NCBI RefSeq assembly: GCF_000750005.1
Contig: NZ_JPYA01000054.1
Location: 1 to 64,000 of the forward strand
Origin: Geobacillus icigianus
GTDB taxonomy: Bacteria; Bacillota; Bacilli; Bacillales; Anoxybacillaceae
Direction: 5' to 3'
Length of the DNA stretch: 64,000 nucleotides
Below the pieces are notes generated by a model. It had not been told where the DNA came from and did not search any database. It was given only the letters and a program-made list of their open reading frames with translations. How positions within the stretch are numbered: the first letter of the stretch is position 1; each line of letters begins with the position of its first letter. A program made the position numbers and the translations under genes. This document shows, one piece after another, positions 8,099 to 19,878 of this stretch.

Positions 8099-9298
8099 AT
8101 GAAACGATGGCGCCCGCCACATGTGATGATCGCTGTTCCAGGAGCTAGCTTAAAAAAGTTGTTGATGCTCGTCGTTGTAGGATGCATGATGATGGTGATG
8201 CTCATCGGGGCGCTCACGTCGCTGCGGCCGGAATATCGTCCGTCATCCTCGTCCATTAACGATATGGCGGCCCATTTTCCACAAGAGGCGTTCGTCCGCT
8301 TGTTTGCGTTGGAAAACGGGTATTTTGCCCAACTGCTGCCGAAAGAGCGGCAGCGGACAAACTATTCGTCGCTGCTGTTTCGCCTAGCGACGAGCATCAA
8401 TCCTGATGATCCGCGCAGTTTGCTAGGCAGCGAGCTGCCGGGCTTTGCACTGTATGACAGCAAAATTTTAATCGCCGGCGAAGGGACGGATTATACGAAC
8501 ATTCCGTATGAATCGGCGCCTCCGCTTGAGGTGATGCTGGCGGAACGGCAGGCATCGGTCGAAGAGCTTGAACAAGCCGAGCAGACGGAGGATGAAAAGC
8601 CGTTGCCGCCGCCAAGGCAGACGACTGAGGGCAGAAAAGTCGTTTACATTTATCACACTCATACGCGCGAGTCGTATTTGCCGGCTTTAAAAGGGGTGAC
8701 CGACCCGAATTTGGCGTTTCACCGGAGCGTCAATGTCACGAAAGTCGGCGAGAAACTGATGGAAGAGTTGGAGAAGCGGGGCATCGGCGCGCAAGTGAAC
8801 AAAACCGACATCGAAGCGGAGCTGCTGAAAAAAGGGATGAACTACAGCCAAGCCTATGACATGTCGCGGCAAACGGTCGTCGCGGCGATGAAACAAAACC
8901 GCGATTTGCAATATTTGATCGACATTCACCGCGATGCCCACCGGCGCAACTATACGACGACGACGATCAACGGCGCTACGTATGCCCGGGTGGCGTTTAT
9001 TGTCGGCGGCGAGAACGCCGAATATGAGAAAAATTTGCAGCTGGCTACGGAATTGCACCATTTGATGCAAAAGAAATATCCGGGGCTGAGCCGCGGGGTG
9101 ATCAAGAAGCAAGGGGCTGGCACCGATGGCAAATTCAATCAAGATTTATCGGGCAACGCGATATTGATTGAAATCGGTGGCGTTGACAATACGTTTGCCG
9201 AACTGTTCCGCTCGGCTGCTGCGTTTGCCGATGTGTTTAGCGAGTATTATTGGCAGGCCGAGAAAGTTCAAGCGCCGACCCCGCCCGAGAAAAAGTAA
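8099..9298 (+). CDS. spoIIP: Stage II sporulation protein P
   Basis: SpoIIP is an amidase and endopeptidase that, with SpoIID and SpoIIM, thins septal peptidoglycan during engulfment. The 399-residue protein has an N-terminal membrane anchor (about residues 18-42), the catalytic-domain start VVYIYHTHTRESYLP, the DIHRDAHRRN motif, and the C-terminal GNAILIEIGGVDNT. Upstream, CATAGGTTA (8059-8067) resembles a sigma-E -10, in keeping with the known sigma-E control of spoIIP, but no clear -35 is visible. Confidence 0.94.
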   Translation: MKRWRPPHVMIAVPGASLKKLLMLVVVGCMMMVMLIGALTSLRPEYRPSSSSINDMAAHFPQEAFVRLFALENGYFAQLLPKERQRTNYSSLLFRLATSINPDDPRSLLGSELPGFALYDSKILIAGEGTDYTNIPYESAPPLEVMLAERQASVEELEQAEQTEDEKPLPPPRQTTEGRKVVYIYHTHTRESYLPALKGVTDPNLAFHRSVNVTKVGEKLMEELEKRGIGAQVNKTDIEAELLKKGMNYSQAYDMSRQTVVAAMKQNRDLQYLIDIHRDAHRRNYTTTTINGATYARVAFIVGGENAEYEKNLQLATELHHLMQKKYPGLSRGVIKKQGAGTDGKFNQDLSGNAILIEIGGVDNTFAELFRSAAAFADVFSEYYWQAEKVQAPTPPEKK

Positions 9299-9310
9299 AG
9301 GGGTGTTGCT

Positions 9311-9649
9311 ATGGCGAAATGGCTGATTCAATTTGGATTGATGCTGTTTCTATTGTTTTTTGGCGTGCTGTTTGGCATGCAGCAGGCGCACAACGGAATG
9401 GAGCGGATGCGCGGCTACGCGGATCCAGCATTTCCGTCCGTCGTTGAAATGAAGCGAAACGACAGCGGAGAGGTGGAGGCGGCGGTGTTTGGTGAGACCG
9501 TCACCGCGGCCGATTGGCAAAAAAAGCAGGAAACGATGCGCGAGTTGACATCGTTCAACGTTTTTTCCGAGCTTGGTCGTCGACTCGCTGACGCCGCCAC
9601 CGCGCTCATGAACACGCTTCTTTCCCTCATCGGCCGGGTATTGGAGTAA
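9311..9649 (+). CDS. yqxA: YqxA, DUF3679 membrane-anchored protein
   Basis: The 112-residue protein has one N-terminal hydrophobic helix (WLIQFGLMLFLLFFGVLFG) followed by a soluble part and a C-terminal amphipathic stretch. It matches YqxA, which lies between spoIIP and lepA in Bacillus; its function is unknown. It starts 12 bases after spoIIP with AAAGGGGTG as ribosome binding site, so the two are probably co-transcribed. Confidence 0.85.
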   Translation: MAKWLIQFGLMLFLLFFGVLFGMQQAHNGMERMRGYADPAFPSVVEMKRNDSGEVEAAVFGETVTAADWQKKQETMRELTSFNVFSELGRRLADAATALMNTLLSLIGRVLE

Positions 9650-9669
9650 CTCGGCCGGTTGGTTGTATC

Positions 9670-9707
9670 ATCCGTCAAGGCATTCGCTCAAGCTTGGCGG
9701 ATTTTTT
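9670..9707 (+). terminator. Terminator after yqxA
   Basis: ATCCGTCAAG (9670-9679) pairs with CTTGGCGGAT (9693-9702) and runs into six T. It closes the gpr-spoIIP-yqxA group. Confidence 0.85.
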
Positions 9708-9834
9708 GTTGCCGTCACGGCGATGAGGCCTCATTTCCGGTGCGCCGCTGATCGGCGTGATGGCCCAAACGGAGAACGAAGCAAAAAAGCAAGGCTAGGG
9801 AGAAAGCATCTCAAGCGGTCCGCGCAGTTCACCA

Positions 9835-9863
9835 TTGAATCTTCTTGACGCTGTTGCTATAAT
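9835..9863 (+). promoter_or_regulatory. Sigma-A promoter of lepA
   Basis: TTGAAT (9835-9840) and TATAAT (9858-9863) are separated by exactly 17 bp, about 40 bp upstream of the lepA start. Confidence 0.75.
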
Positions 9864-9905
9864 CAAAGCTAGTGCAGTTTTGCGAAGAAGCAGGAGTGAG
9901 AGACA

Positions 9906-11735
9906 ATGAACCGGGAAGAACGGTTGAAGCGGCAAGAACGGATTCGCAATTTTTCGATTATCGCCCATATCGACCACGGAAAATCGACGCTGGCCGACCG
10001 CATTTTAGAGAAAACCGGCGCGCTGTCAGAGCGCGAACTGCGCGAGCAGACGCTCGATATGATGGATCTTGAGCGCGAACGCGGCATCACGATTAAATTG
10101 AACGCGGTGCAGTTGACATACAAAGCGAAAAATGGCGAAGAGTATATTTTCCATTTGATCGACACGCCGGGCCACGTCGATTTTACGTACGAAGTATCGC
10201 GCAGTTTGGCTGCTTGTGAAGGGGCGATTTTAGTCGTCGATGCGGCGCAAGGCATCGAAGCGCAGACGCTCGCCAACGTGTACTTGGCGATTGACAATAA
10301 TTTGGAGATTTTGCCTGTGATCAATAAAATCGATTTGCCAAGCGCCGAACCGGAGCGGGTGCGCCAAGAAATTGAGGATGTGATCGGCCTTGACGCCTCT
10401 GATGCCGTGCTTGCGTCGGCCAAAGTCGGCATCGGCATCGAGGAGATTTTAGAAAAGATCGTCGCGAAAATTCCGGCTCCTTCGGGCGATCCGGATGCGC
10501 CGCTGAAGGCGCTCATCTTTGATTCGCTTTATGACCCGTATCGCGGCGTCGTCGCTTACGTCCGCATCGTTGACGGAACGGTGAAGCCAGGCCAGCGCAT
10601 CAAAATGATGTCGACCGGCAAAGAATTTGAAGTGACGGAAGTCGGCGTGTTCACCCCGAAGCAAAAAGTTGTCAACGAATTGACGGTCGGTGATGTCGGC
10701 TATTTGACCGCCTCCATTAAAAACGTGAAAGACACGCGCGTCGGGGATACGATCACCGATGCCGAACGGCCGGCGGCCGAGCCGCTCCCCGGCTACCGGA
10801 AGCTCAACCCGATGGTGTTTTGCGGCATGTACCCGATCGATACGGCGCGCTACAACGATTTGCGCGAGGCGCTTGAGAAGCTGCAGCTCAACGATGCGGC
10901 GCTCCAGTTTGAGCCGGAGACGTCGCAGGCGCTTGGGTTTGGCTTCCGCTGCGGATTTCTCGGCTTGCTTCATATGGAAATCATCCAAGAGCGGCTCGAG
11001 CGCGAATTTCATATCGATTTGATCACGACCGCGCCGAGCGTCGTTTACAAGGTGCATTTGACCGATGGAACCGAAGTTAACGTCGACAACCCGACGAACA
11101 TGCCCGATCCGCAAAAAATCGACCGCATTGAAGAGCCGTACGTGAAAGCGACGATCATGGTGCCGAACGACTACGTGGGGCCGGTCATGGAGCTGTGTCA
11201 AGGGAAGCGGGGCACGTTTGTCGATATGCAATATTTGGATGAAAAGCGCGTCATGCTCATTTACGATATTCCGCTTTCTGAAATTGTCTACGACTTTTTC
11301 GATGCCTTAAAATCGAACACGAAAGGGTACGCGTCGTTCGACTATGAGTTGATCGGCTATCGGCCGTCCAACCTCGTCAAGATGGATATTTTGCTTAACG
11401 GCGAAAAAATCGATGCGTTGTCGTTTATCGTCCATCGCGATTCCGCCTATGAGCGCGGCAAAGTGATCGTGGAAAAGCTGAAAGATTTGATTCCGCGCCA
11501 GCAGTTTGAAGTGCCGGTGCAAGCGGCGATCGGCAACAAAATCATCGCCCGTTCGACGATCAAGGCGCTGCGCAAAAACGTGCTCGCCAAATGTTACGGG
11601 GGCGACGTATCGCGGAAGCGGAAGCTGCTTGAGAAACAAAAAGAAGGAAAGAAGCGGATGAAACAAATCGGATCGGTCGAAGTGCCGCAGGAAGCGTTTA
11701 TGGCCGTTTTGAAAATCGATGACCAGAAAAAATAA
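9906..11735 (+). CDS. lepA: Elongation factor 4 (LepA), back-translocating GTPase
   Basis: LepA (EF4) is a ribosome-bound GTPase related to EF-G. The 609-residue protein shows G1 AHIDHGKS, the switch I region with RERGITIK, G3 DTPGHVDF, G4 NKIDLP, and the LepA-specific C-terminal domain ([36 protein letters not shown]). It has its own promoter and is followed by hemW, as in B. subtilis. Confidence 0.97.
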   Translation: MNREERLKRQERIRNFSIIAHIDHGKSTLADRILEKTGALSERELREQTLDMMDLERERGITIKLNAVQLTYKAKNGEEYIFHLIDTPGHVDFTYEVSRSLAACEGAILVVDAAQGIEAQTLANVYLAIDNNLEILPVINKIDLPSAEPERVRQEIEDVIGLDASDAVLASAKVGIGIEEILEKIVAKIPAPSGDPDAPLKALIFDSLYDPYRGVVAYVRIVDGTVKPGQRIKMMSTGKEFEVTEVGVFTPKQKVVNELTVGDVGYLTASIKNVKDTRVGDTITDAERPAAEPLPGYRKLNPMVFCGMYPIDTARYNDLREALEKLQLNDAALQFEPETSQALGFGFRCGFLGLLHMEIIQERLEREFHIDLITTAPSVVYKVHLTDGTEVNVDNPTNMPDPQKIDRIEEPYVKATIMVPNDYVGPVMELCQGKRGTFVDMQYLDEKRVMLIYDIPLSEIVYDFFDALKSNTKGYASFDYELIGYRPSNLVKMDILLNGEKIDALSFIVHRDSAYERGKVIVEKLKDLIPRQQFEVPVQAAIGNKIIARSTIKALRKNVLAKCYGGDVSRKRKLLEKQKEGKKRMKQIGSVEVPQEAFMAVLKIDDQKK

Positions 11736-11739
11736 GCGG

Positions 11740-11773
11740 ACAAGGCTGTCTCCTTGGGGGATAGCCTTGTTTC
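11740..11773 (+). terminator. Hairpin after lepA
   Basis: ACAAGGCT (11740-11747) pairs with AGCCTTGT (11763-11770) with a short T tail. It is probably an intrinsic terminator or attenuator before hemW, which starts only 30 bp later. Confidence 0.65.
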
Positions 11774-11802
11774 GTTCGCGCTGTTGGAAAGGAGGAGCAC
11801 GA

Positions 11803-12942
11803 TTGGCCATTTCCGCCTATTTTCACATCCCTTTTTGTGCCCATATTTGTCATTATTGCGACTTTAACAAAGTGTTCGCCGCCGGCCAACCGATCGACGA
11901 TTACTTGCGGGCGATGGACAAGGAAATGGCGTGGACGGCCGCTGAGTTTGGCCGCCGGCTCCAAACGCTGTTTATCGGCGGCGGCACGCCGACGGTGCTT
12001 GAACCGGCGCAGCTCGGCCGCCTGTTTGAAAGCATTCACCGCCATTTTCAGTTTGACCGATCAACAGCCGAGTTCACCGTCGAAGCGAATCCGGACGGAT
12101 TGACGAGCGAAAAGCTCGCCATTTTGCGCGCTGCCGGCGTCAATCGCCTCAGCATCGGAGTGCAGACGTTTGATCCCGAGCTGCTTTGTGCCATCGGCCG
12201 GACGCATCGGCGTGAAGATGTCGTTCGGGCGGTGGAGATGGCACGAGAAGCTGGGTTTGTCAATATTAGCGTCGATTTGATGTACGGATTGCCGGGACAA
12301 ACGTTGGCGCTGTTTTTGGCCGACCTCGAGGCAGCGCTGTCGCTCGAAGTCGCTCATCTGTCCGTCTATTCTTTGATGGTTGAACCGAAAACGATGTTTT
12401 ACAACGAGTGGCGGAAGGGGCGCCTTCGCCTTCCCGGCGAAGAAGCGGAAGCGGAAATGTACGAAGCGGCCATGGATCGCCTGCCGGCCGGCGGCTACCG
12501 GCAATACGAAATCAGCAACTATGCTTTGCCGGGGCGGGAAAGCCGGCACAACTTGACCTACTGGAACAACGAGGAGTACTACGGCATCGGCGCCGGGGCG
12601 CACAGCTATATCGACGGTGTGCGGCGTGAGAACATCGGCCCGGTTCGGCATTACATCGCCGCCATCGAGCGCGGCGAATGGCCGCATCGCGCTGTGCGCC
12701 GCCTCACCGTCCGCGAACAGATGGAAGAGGAACTTTTTTTAGGGCTGCGCAAGACGGAAGGGGTATCCAAGGCCCGCTTCCGGCAAAAGTTTGGGTGCGA
12801 GATGGACGATGTGTTTGGTGCCGCGATTCGCCGCGAGCTCGCATGCGGACGTCTTGAGGAGACGAACGGTCACCTCCGCCTGACCAAGCGCGGCCGCTTG
12901 CTCGGCAATGAGGTGTTCGCCGCGTTCCTCGGCGAGATGTAA
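11803..12942 (+). CDS. hemW: HemW, radical SAM heme chaperone
   Basis: The protein starts (M)AISAYFHIPFC and carries the radical SAM cluster motif CAHICHYC (CxxxCxxC), FIGGGTPT, and the HemN-like C-terminal domain. HemW binds heme and is thought to insert it into respiratory enzymes; it was long misannotated as coproporphyrinogen oxidase. TTG 11803, preceded by AAAGGAGGAG, gives 379 residues and the start seen in homologues. Confidence 0.93.
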   Translation: MAISAYFHIPFCAHICHYCDFNKVFAAGQPIDDYLRAMDKEMAWTAAEFGRRLQTLFIGGGTPTVLEPAQLGRLFESIHRHFQFDRSTAEFTVEANPDGLTSEKLAILRAAGVNRLSIGVQTFDPELLCAIGRTHRREDVVRAVEMAREAGFVNISVDLMYGLPGQTLALFLADLEAALSLEVAHLSVYSLMVEPKTMFYNEWRKGRLRLPGEEAEAEMYEAAMDRLPAGGYRQYEISNYALPGRESRHNLTYWNNEEYYGIGAGAHSYIDGVRRENIGPVRHYIAAIERGEWPHRAVRRLTVREQMEEELFLGLRKTEGVSKARFRQKFGCEMDDVFGAAIRRELACGRLEETNGHLRLTKRGRLLGNEVFAAFLGEM

Positions 12943-12945
12943 ACA

Positions 12946-12974
12946 TTGACATTTGCTCGCTGATTTGCTACCCT
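12946..12974 (+). promoter_or_regulatory. Sigma-A promoter of the hrcA-grpE-dnaK operon
   Basis: TTGACA (12946-12951) and TACCCT (12969-12974) are 17 bp apart. The CIRCE operator begins 10 bp downstream, so it overlaps the start of transcription. Confidence 0.8.
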
Positions 12975-12984
12975 AATAGTAGAT

Positions 12985-13011
12985 TTAGCACTCAAATTGT
13001 TTGAGTGCTAA
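12985..13011 (+). promoter_or_regulatory. CIRCE operator (HrcA binding site)
   Basis: TTAGCACTC, nine spacer bases, GAGTGCTAA: an exact match to the CIRCE element. HrcA binds it and represses the operon until heat stress titrates GroE and inactivates HrcA. It is transcribed into the hrcA leader. Confidence 0.98.
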
Positions 13012-13025
13012 CAGAGGTGAGACAC

Positions 13026-14060
13026 TTGCTAACGGACCGCCAACTGTTGATTTTGCAGGTGATTATCGACGATTTCATTCGTTCAGGGCAGCCTGTCGGT
13101 TCGCGGACGTTATCGAAAAAGCATCAGATTGCGTTCAGCTCAGCGACGATCCGCAATGAGATGGCGGATTTGGAAGAGCTTGGTTACATCGAAAAAACGC
13201 ACGTTTCGTCCGGCCGCGTGCCGTCGGAAAAAGGATACCGATACTATGTCGACCATCTGCTGCCGCCGCAGCGGCTGACGCGGGCGGACTTGCAAAAAAT
13301 CCGCTCCGTGTTCGCTGAGCGCATCTGCGAGCTAGAGAAATTGATGCAAAAGTCGGCACAGATTTTGTCCGATTTGACGAATTATACATCGATCGCTCTT
13401 GGCCCGGCGTTTAAAGAAAGCAAGCTGAAGCGGATGCAAATCGTCCCGCTCAATGAACAGACGGCGGTGGCCATCATCGTGACGGACACCGGCCATGTCG
13501 AAAACCGGGTCGTGACGATTCCGTCATCCATGGATGCGGGCGATCTCGAAAAAATGATCAACATTTTCAACGAGCGCTTAAACGGCGTCCCGCTCGTCGA
13601 TTTGAAAGAGAAAATGGAGACGGAAGTGGCCGACGTCCTGCGCCGGCACATCCGCAACTACGACAGCGTGCTGAACACGCTCGTTGAGACGATCGATGTT
13701 CCCGAAGACGAAAAAGTGTTTTTCGCCGGCAAGGCGAACATGCTCAACCAGCCGGAGTTCAGCGACATTCAAAAAGTGCGCCCGCTTCTGAACATCATTG
13801 AGCAAGAAAAAGACATTTACCGTCTGCTCCGCAAGCAAAACCAAAAAGGGGTGCGGGTGTCGATCGGACACGAAAACGAGCTGCGCGGCATGGAAAACTG
13901 CAGTTTGATTACGGCGACGTACACGGTCGGCGATGAGCCGCTTGGAGCGATTGCGATTTTAGGGCCGACGCGCATGGAATATTCGCGCGTCATCACGGTC
14001 TTAAACCGCGTCGCCTCCGATTTGTCGGCCGCGCTGACGAAATGGTATCAAAGCCAATAA
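13026..14060 (+). CDS. hrcA: Heat-inducible transcription repressor HrcA
   Basis: HrcA is the class I heat-shock repressor and binds CIRCE. The N-terminal winged helix contains [20 protein letters not shown] and [15 protein letters not shown]; the C-terminal part is a GAF-like dimerization region. The start (M)[10 protein letters not shown] matches homologues if TTG 13026 is used, with GAGGTGAG just upstream; no ATG fits. This gives 344 residues. CIRCE lies immediately upstream, so the gene represses itself. Confidence 0.96.
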   Translation: MLTDRQLLILQVIIDDFIRSGQPVGSRTLSKKHQIAFSSATIRNEMADLEELGYIEKTHVSSGRVPSEKGYRYYVDHLLPPQRLTRADLQKIRSVFAERICELEKLMQKSAQILSDLTNYTSIALGPAFKESKLKRMQIVPLNEQTAVAIIVTDTGHVENRVVTIPSSMDAGDLEKMINIFNERLNGVPLVDLKEKMETEVADVLRRHIRNYDSVLNTLVETIDVPEDEKVFFAGKANMLNQPEFSDIQKVRPLLNIIEQEKDIYRLLRKQNQKGVRVSIGHENELRGMENCSLITATYTVGDEPLGAIAILGPTRMEYSRVITVLNRVASDLSAALTKWYQSQ

Positions 14061-14080
14061 GAATGGCCATATTGGATAAC

Positions 14081-14106
14081 GGATGGATCGCGCATCCATC
14101 CTTTCC
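14081..14106 (+). terminator. Hairpin between hrcA and grpE
   Basis: GGATGGAT and ATCCATCC (14081-14101) form a perfect stem followed by CTTTCCTT, a weak T tail. It may be an attenuator or an mRNA processing site between hrcA and grpE. The remaining 140 bp before grpE hold two GGGCCCGG palindromes, at about 14136 and 14221. Confidence 0.5.
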
Positions 14107-14246
14107 TTGTGGCCATTGATACATAAACAAGGAAGGGCCCGGGGGGACGGCAAACGGTTGATCAAGACGCTAGGAGCGACCATCGAGAGACGGATTCGCT
14201 TTTGCCTAACATCCGGCAAGGGGCCCGGGCAGGGAGGTGAAAATCG

Positions 14247-14900
14247 ATGGAACAAGGAGAAAAACAAGCCATGGAACAAGCTACATACGCTGAACCGGAG
14301 CGGGAGAGAGCGGGTGAGGAAGAATCCGCCGCGCCGCTTGGCGGAGAATCGAACGCTGCTTTGCATGAGGAAGAAAGCGAACAAGCCGATCGGGAGGAAG
14401 CGGCGGAACCGATGGAAACGGCGCCAACAGCCGAAGAGCTGGCAGCGGCCAAGGCGCAGATCGCTGAATTGGAAGCGAAATTGGCCGAGATGGAAAACCG
14501 GTATCTCCGCCTGTACGCCGATTTCGAAAACTTCCGCCGTCGGACGCGCCAAGAGATGGAAGCGGCGGAAAAATACCGCGCGCAAAGTTTGGCCAATGAT
14601 TTGCTTCCGGTTCTCGACAACTTTGAACGCGCCTTGAACATTGAGGCGGACAGCGAACAGGCGAAGTCGATTTTGCAAGGGATGGAAATGGTGTACCGGT
14701 CGCTTGTCGATGCCTTGAAGAAAGAAGGGGTTGAGGCGATCGAGGCGGTCGGCAAGCCGTTCGATCCCCATTGGCATCAAGCGGTCATGCAAGCGGAAGC
14801 CGAGGGGTATGAGCCGAACACGGTCGTGGAAGAGCTGCAAAAAGGCTACCGGCTGAAAGACCGCGTGCTGCGCCCCGCCATGGTCAAAGTGAGTCAGTAA
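14247..14900 (+). CDS. grpE: GrpE, nucleotide exchange factor for DnaK
   Basis: GrpE releases ADP from DnaK. The 217-residue protein has an acidic, low-complexity N-terminal tail, a long dimerizing coiled coil (about residues 65-110), and the conserved C-terminal beta domain with [20 protein letters not shown]. It is longer than B. subtilis GrpE (187 residues), and the extra length is in the acidic tail. GGGAGGTGA precedes the start. Confidence 0.96.
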   Translation: MEQGEKQAMEQATYAEPERERAGEEESAAPLGGESNAALHEEESEQADREEAAEPMETAPTAEELAAAKAQIAELEAKLAEMENRYLRLYADFENFRRRTRQEMEAAEKYRAQSLANDLLPVLDNFERALNIEADSEQAKSILQGMEMVYRSLVDALKKEGVEAIEAVGKPFDPHWHQAVMQAEAEGYEPNTVVEELQKGYRLKDRVLRPAMVKVSQ

Positions 14901-14920
14901 ACGGAAACGGAGGGTGATAG

Positions 14921-16729
<1,809 letters not shown>

Positions 16730-16740
16730 GGGAAAAAGAA

Positions 16741-16779
16741 AAAGTCAAAGTCAGGCCTGCCTTGGCTTTGACTTTTTTT
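16741..16779 (+). terminator. Terminator after dnaK
   Basis: AAAGTCAAAG (16741-16750) pairs with CTTTGACTTT (16766-16775) and ends in a long T run. It separates dnaK from dnaJ, which has its own promoter. Confidence 0.85.
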
Positions 16780-16793
16780 CTAGCATTCACATA

Positions 16794-16823
16794 TTGCCAT
16801 AAAGCAAAGGAAAATGATAAAAT
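16794..16823 (+). promoter_or_regulatory. Probable sigma-A promoter of dnaJ
   Basis: TTGCCA (16794-16799) and TAAAAT (16818-16823) are 18 bp apart, between the dnaK terminator and dnaJ. No second CIRCE is visible here. Confidence 0.6.
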
Positions 16824-16861
16824 AACCTTTATGTGAATGAATCGGGAGTGGATGATCAACG

Positions 16862-18025
16862 ATGGCGAAGCGCGACTATTACGAGATTCTCGGCGTCAGC
16901 AAAAACGCGACGAAAGACGAGATCAAAAAAGCGTACCGGAAGCTTTCGAAACAGTATCATCCAGACATTAACAAAGCGCCGGACGCCGCCGAGAAGTTCA
17001 AGGAGATCAAAGAGGCGTACGAAGTGCTGAGCGATGATGAAAAGCGGGCCCGCTACGACCAATTCGGGCATGTCGATCCGAACGAAACGTTTGGCGGCGG
17101 ATTTCAAGGCGGCTTTGATTTCGGCGGTTTTAGCGGCTTTGGCGGCTTTGAAGATATTTTTGAGACGTTTTTCGGCGCCGGTCCGCGCCGGCGGGCGAGC
17201 GGGCCGCGCCGGCGGGCGAGCGGGCCGCGCAAAGGAGCCGACCTCGAATATATGATGACGCTCACGTTTGAGGAAGCGGCGTTCGGAAAAGAAACGGAAA
17301 TCGAAGTTCCCCGAGAAGAGGAGTGCGACACGTGCCGCGGCAGCGGGGCAAAACCGGGCACAAGCCCGCAATCGTGCCCGCACTGCCACGGCAGCGGGCA
17401 AGTGACAAGCGAACAAGCAACGCCGTTTGGCCGCATCGTCAACCGCCGGACGTGCCCGGTCTGCGCCGGCACGGGCCGCTACATTCCGGAAAAATGCCCA
17501 ACGTGCGGGGGCACGGGGCGCGTGAAACGGCGGAAAAAAATTCACGTCAAAATTCCGGCCGGTGTCGACGACGGACAGCAGCTGCGCGTCGCCGGTCAAG
17601 GGGAACCGGGGATCAACGGCGGGCCGCCGGGGGATTTGTACATCGTCTTCCATGTCGAACCGCATGAGTTTTTTAAGCGCGACGGCGACGATATTTATTG
17701 CGAGGTGCCGCTGTCGTTCGCCCAAGCGGCGCTTGGCGATGAAATGGAAGTGCCGACGCTTCATGGCCCCGTTAAGCTGAAAATCCCAGCCGGCACGCAA
17801 ACGGGCACGCGCTTTCGCTTGAAGGGAAAAGGGGTGCCGAACGTGCGCGGCTACGGCCAAGGCGACCAGCACGTCATCGTCCGCGTTGTGACGCCGACGC
17901 GGTTGACGGAAAAGCAAAAACAGCTGTTGCGCGAGTTTGATCGGCTCGGTGGAGAGACGATGCATGACGGGCCGCATACCCGTTTTTTTGAAAAAGTCAA
18001 AAAGGCGTTCAAAGGAGAAGCGTAA
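16862..18025 (+). CDS. dnaJ: Chaperone protein DnaJ (Hsp40)
   Basis: DnaJ delivers clients to DnaK and stimulates its ATPase. The J domain (residues 1-70) carries the HPD motif in KQYHPDIN. A Gly/Phe-rich linker follows, then four CxxCxGxG zinc motifs ([32 protein letters not shown]) and the C-terminal client-binding domain. The linker contains a 7-residue duplication, GPRRRAS twice, coded by a 21 bp DNA repeat at 17180-17221. Length is 387 residues. Confidence 0.97.
   Translation: MAKRDYYEILGVSKNATKDEIKKAYRKLSKQYHPDINKAPDAAEKFKEIKEAYEVLSDDEKRARYDQFGHVDPNETFGGGFQGGFDFGGFSGFGGFEDIFETFFGAGPRRRASGPRRRASGPRKGADLEYMMTLTFEEAAFGKETEIEVPREEECDTCRGSGAKPGTSPQSCPHCHGSGQVTSEQATPFGRIVNRRTCPVCAGTGRYIPEKCPTCGGTGRVKRRKKIHVKIPAGVDDGQQLRVAGQGEPGINGGPPGDLYIVFHVEPHEFFKRDGDDIYCEVPLSFAQAALGDEMEVPTLHGPVKLKIPAGTQTGTRFRLKGKGVPNVRGYGQGDQHVIVRVVTPTRLTEKQKQLLREFDRLGGETMHDGPHTRFFEKVKKAFKGEA
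17180..17230 (+). repeat. 21 bp tandem duplication inside dnaJ
   Basis: The 21 bp unit at 17180-17200 is repeated at 17201-17221 with one difference (GGT against GGG) and a 9 bp third start follows. It keeps the frame and encodes GPRRRAS twice, then GPR, between the Gly/Phe linker and the next beta strand. Confidence 0.9.
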
Positions 18026-18030
18026 GCGCG

Positions 18031-18969
18031 ATGAAATGGTCAGAAATCAGCATCCATACGACGCACGAAGCGGTCGAAGCGATTTCGAACATTTTGCATG
18101 AAGCCGGCGCCGGCGGCGTGGTCATTGAGGACTCGTACGACCTTGTCAAAGACCGCGACGATTGGTACGGAGAGATCGTCGAGCTCAATCCCGACGATTA
18201 TCCGGAAGAAGGGGTCATCATTAAGGCATATTTGCCGGTCAACAGCTTTCTTGGCGAAACGGTGGAACAAATTAAGCAGGCGATTAACAATTTATGGCTA
18301 TACGATATTGACCTTGGCAAAAATAAAATTACGTTGAGCGAAGTGAATGAGGAAGAATGGGCGACGGCGTGGAAAAAGCATTACCACCCGGTCAAAGTAT
18401 CGGAAAAGTTTACGGTCGTGCCAACGTGGGAGACGTATGAACCGGCTTCCGACGACGAGCTGATCATCGAAATGGACCCGGGCATGGCGTTTGGCACCGG
18501 CACGCACCCGACGACGGTCATGTGCCTGCAGGCGCTTGAAAAATACGTGCGCCCTGGCGACGAGGTCATTGATGTTGGCACCGGCTCCGGCATTTTAAGC
18601 ATCGCCGCGGCGATGCTCGGCGCCCGGTCGGTGCGGGCGCTCGATTTGGATCCGGTGGCGGTCGACAGCGCGCGGCTGAACGTGAAGCTCAATAAGGTGC
18701 AGCATATCGTAACGGTCTCACAAAACAATTTGCTTGACCATATCGAGGAACCGGCTGACGTGATCGTCGCCAACATTTTGGCGGAAATCATTTTGCGCTT
18801 TGCCGGCGACGCCTACCGGCTGTTGAAGCCGGGCGGCCGCTTGATCGTCTCGGGCATCATTCAGGCGAAAAAACAAGAGGTCCAAAACGAATTGCTCGCT
18901 TTAGGATTTGCGATCGCCGATACGAAGGTGATGGAAGATTGGGTGGCGTTGGTCGCCGCGAAACCGTAA
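18031..18969 (+). CDS. prmA: Ribosomal protein L11 methyltransferase
   Basis: PrmA trimethylates ribosomal protein L11 using S-adenosylmethionine. The 312-residue protein has an N-terminal substrate-recognition domain, [15 protein letters not shown], the SAM motif [16 protein letters not shown], and [11 protein letters not shown]. It starts five bases after dnaJ and is surely in the same transcript, as in B. subtilis (yqeT). Confidence 0.95.
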   Translation: MKWSEISIHTTHEAVEAISNILHEAGAGGVVIEDSYDLVKDRDDWYGEIVELNPDDYPEEGVIIKAYLPVNSFLGETVEQIKQAINNLWLYDIDLGKNKITLSEVNEEEWATAWKKHYHPVKVSEKFTVVPTWETYEPASDDELIIEMDPGMAFGTGTHPTTVMCLQALEKYVRPGDEVIDVGTGSGILSIAAAMLGARSVRALDLDPVAVDSARLNVKLNKVQHIVTVSQNNLLDHIEEPADVIVANILAEIILRFAGDAYRLLKPGGRLIVSGIIQAKKQEVQNELLALGFAIADTKVMEDWVALVAAKP

Positions 18970-19037
18970 GCAAACAGGAGGCGGCCTTCGACGAAACCGT
19001 TTTGTTGCGATCGTTGTTTCACGAAACCGTAAGCAAA
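18960..19037 (+). repeat. Short direct repeat at the prmA-rsmE junction
   Basis: CGAAACCGTAAGCAAA covers the last codons and stop of prmA (18960-18975) and recurs at 19022-19037 just before rsmE. A shorter CGAAACCGT lies between them. The pattern looks like a small local duplication of the prmA end. Confidence 0.7.
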
Positions 19038-19050
19038 GAAGGGATGTCGG

Positions 19051-19803
19051 TTGCAGCGCTATTTCGTTTCCGAACAGGCACGGCGCGGGGAAATCGTCGC
19101 GATCAGCGGCGATGACGCCCATCATATCGCTCGCGTCATGCGCATGAAACCGGGCGCGGCGATTGCCTGCGTGTTTCCGGACGGGCGCACGGCGGTTTGC
19201 CAAATTGAACAAATTGCCAATGAGCAAGTGCAAGCCCGTATTGTACAATGGAAAGAGGAGCGGCGTGAACTGCCGGTGCGCATTTATATCGCGCAAGGGC
19301 TGCCGAAAGGGGACAAATGGGAGCTTGTCATCCAAAAAGGGACGGAGCTCGGGGCGGCCGGTTTTTTGCCGTTTGCTGCCGCTCGTTCGCTCGTCAAATG
19401 GGAGGACAAAAAAGCGGAGAAAAAGGTGGAGCGGTGGAAAAAAATCGCCAAAGAGGCGGCTGAACAGGCCGAGCGAACCGTGGTGCCGGACGTGCGGGCG
19501 CCGCTTTCGTTGGCCGAGCTCGTTGCGTTTGGCGAAACGGTTGACGTTCGGCTGTTCGCTTATGAGGAGGAAGCGCGCCGAGGGCGGCACGCTTCGCTCC
19601 CGGCCCTTTTGACCGACCTAGCGCCCGGAGGCTCGCTTTTGGCCGTCTTTGGGCCGGAGGGAGGATTCAGCGCGGAAGAAGCGGAACGACTCGAACAGCA
19701 CGGCTTTTTGCCGTGCAGCCTCGGGCCGCGCATTTTGCGGACGGAGACGGCGCCACTTTATTTGCTTGCCGCTGCTTCCTATGAGTGGGAGCTGCGAAGG
19801 TAG
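19051..19803 (+). CDS. rsmE: 16S rRNA m3U1498 methyltransferase RsmE
   Basis: RsmE methylates U1498 of 16S rRNA. The 250-residue protein has an N-terminal PUA-like domain (HHIARVMRMKPG) and a SPOUT methyltransferase domain with the knotted-fold motif FGPEGGFSAEEAE and LGPRILRTETAPLY. The start is TTG 19051 with AGAAGGGA upstream. It corresponds to B. subtilis yqeU. Confidence 0.94.
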   Translation: MQRYFVSEQARRGEIVAISGDDAHHIARVMRMKPGAAIACVFPDGRTAVCQIEQIANEQVQARIVQWKEERRELPVRIYIAQGLPKGDKWELVIQKGTELGAAGFLPFAAARSLVKWEDKKAEKKVERWKKIAKEAAEQAERTVVPDVRAPLSLAELVAFGETVDVRLFAYEEEARRGRHASLPALLTDLAPGGSLLAVFGPEGGFSAEEAERLEQHGFLPCSLGPRILRTETAPLYLLAAASYEWELRR

Positions 19804-19878
19804 CCTGCGGATAAGCGATCCGCGGACGACCGAAATCCCCCCTGCGACCGAGCGGGGGAATAGAGTGAGGTGAATGCG

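Noticed and set aside
16856..17977. 373-residue minus-strand frame opposite dnaJ
   Set aside because: It mirrors dnaJ for its full length and contains low-complexity Arg/Pro repeats from the linker duplication.
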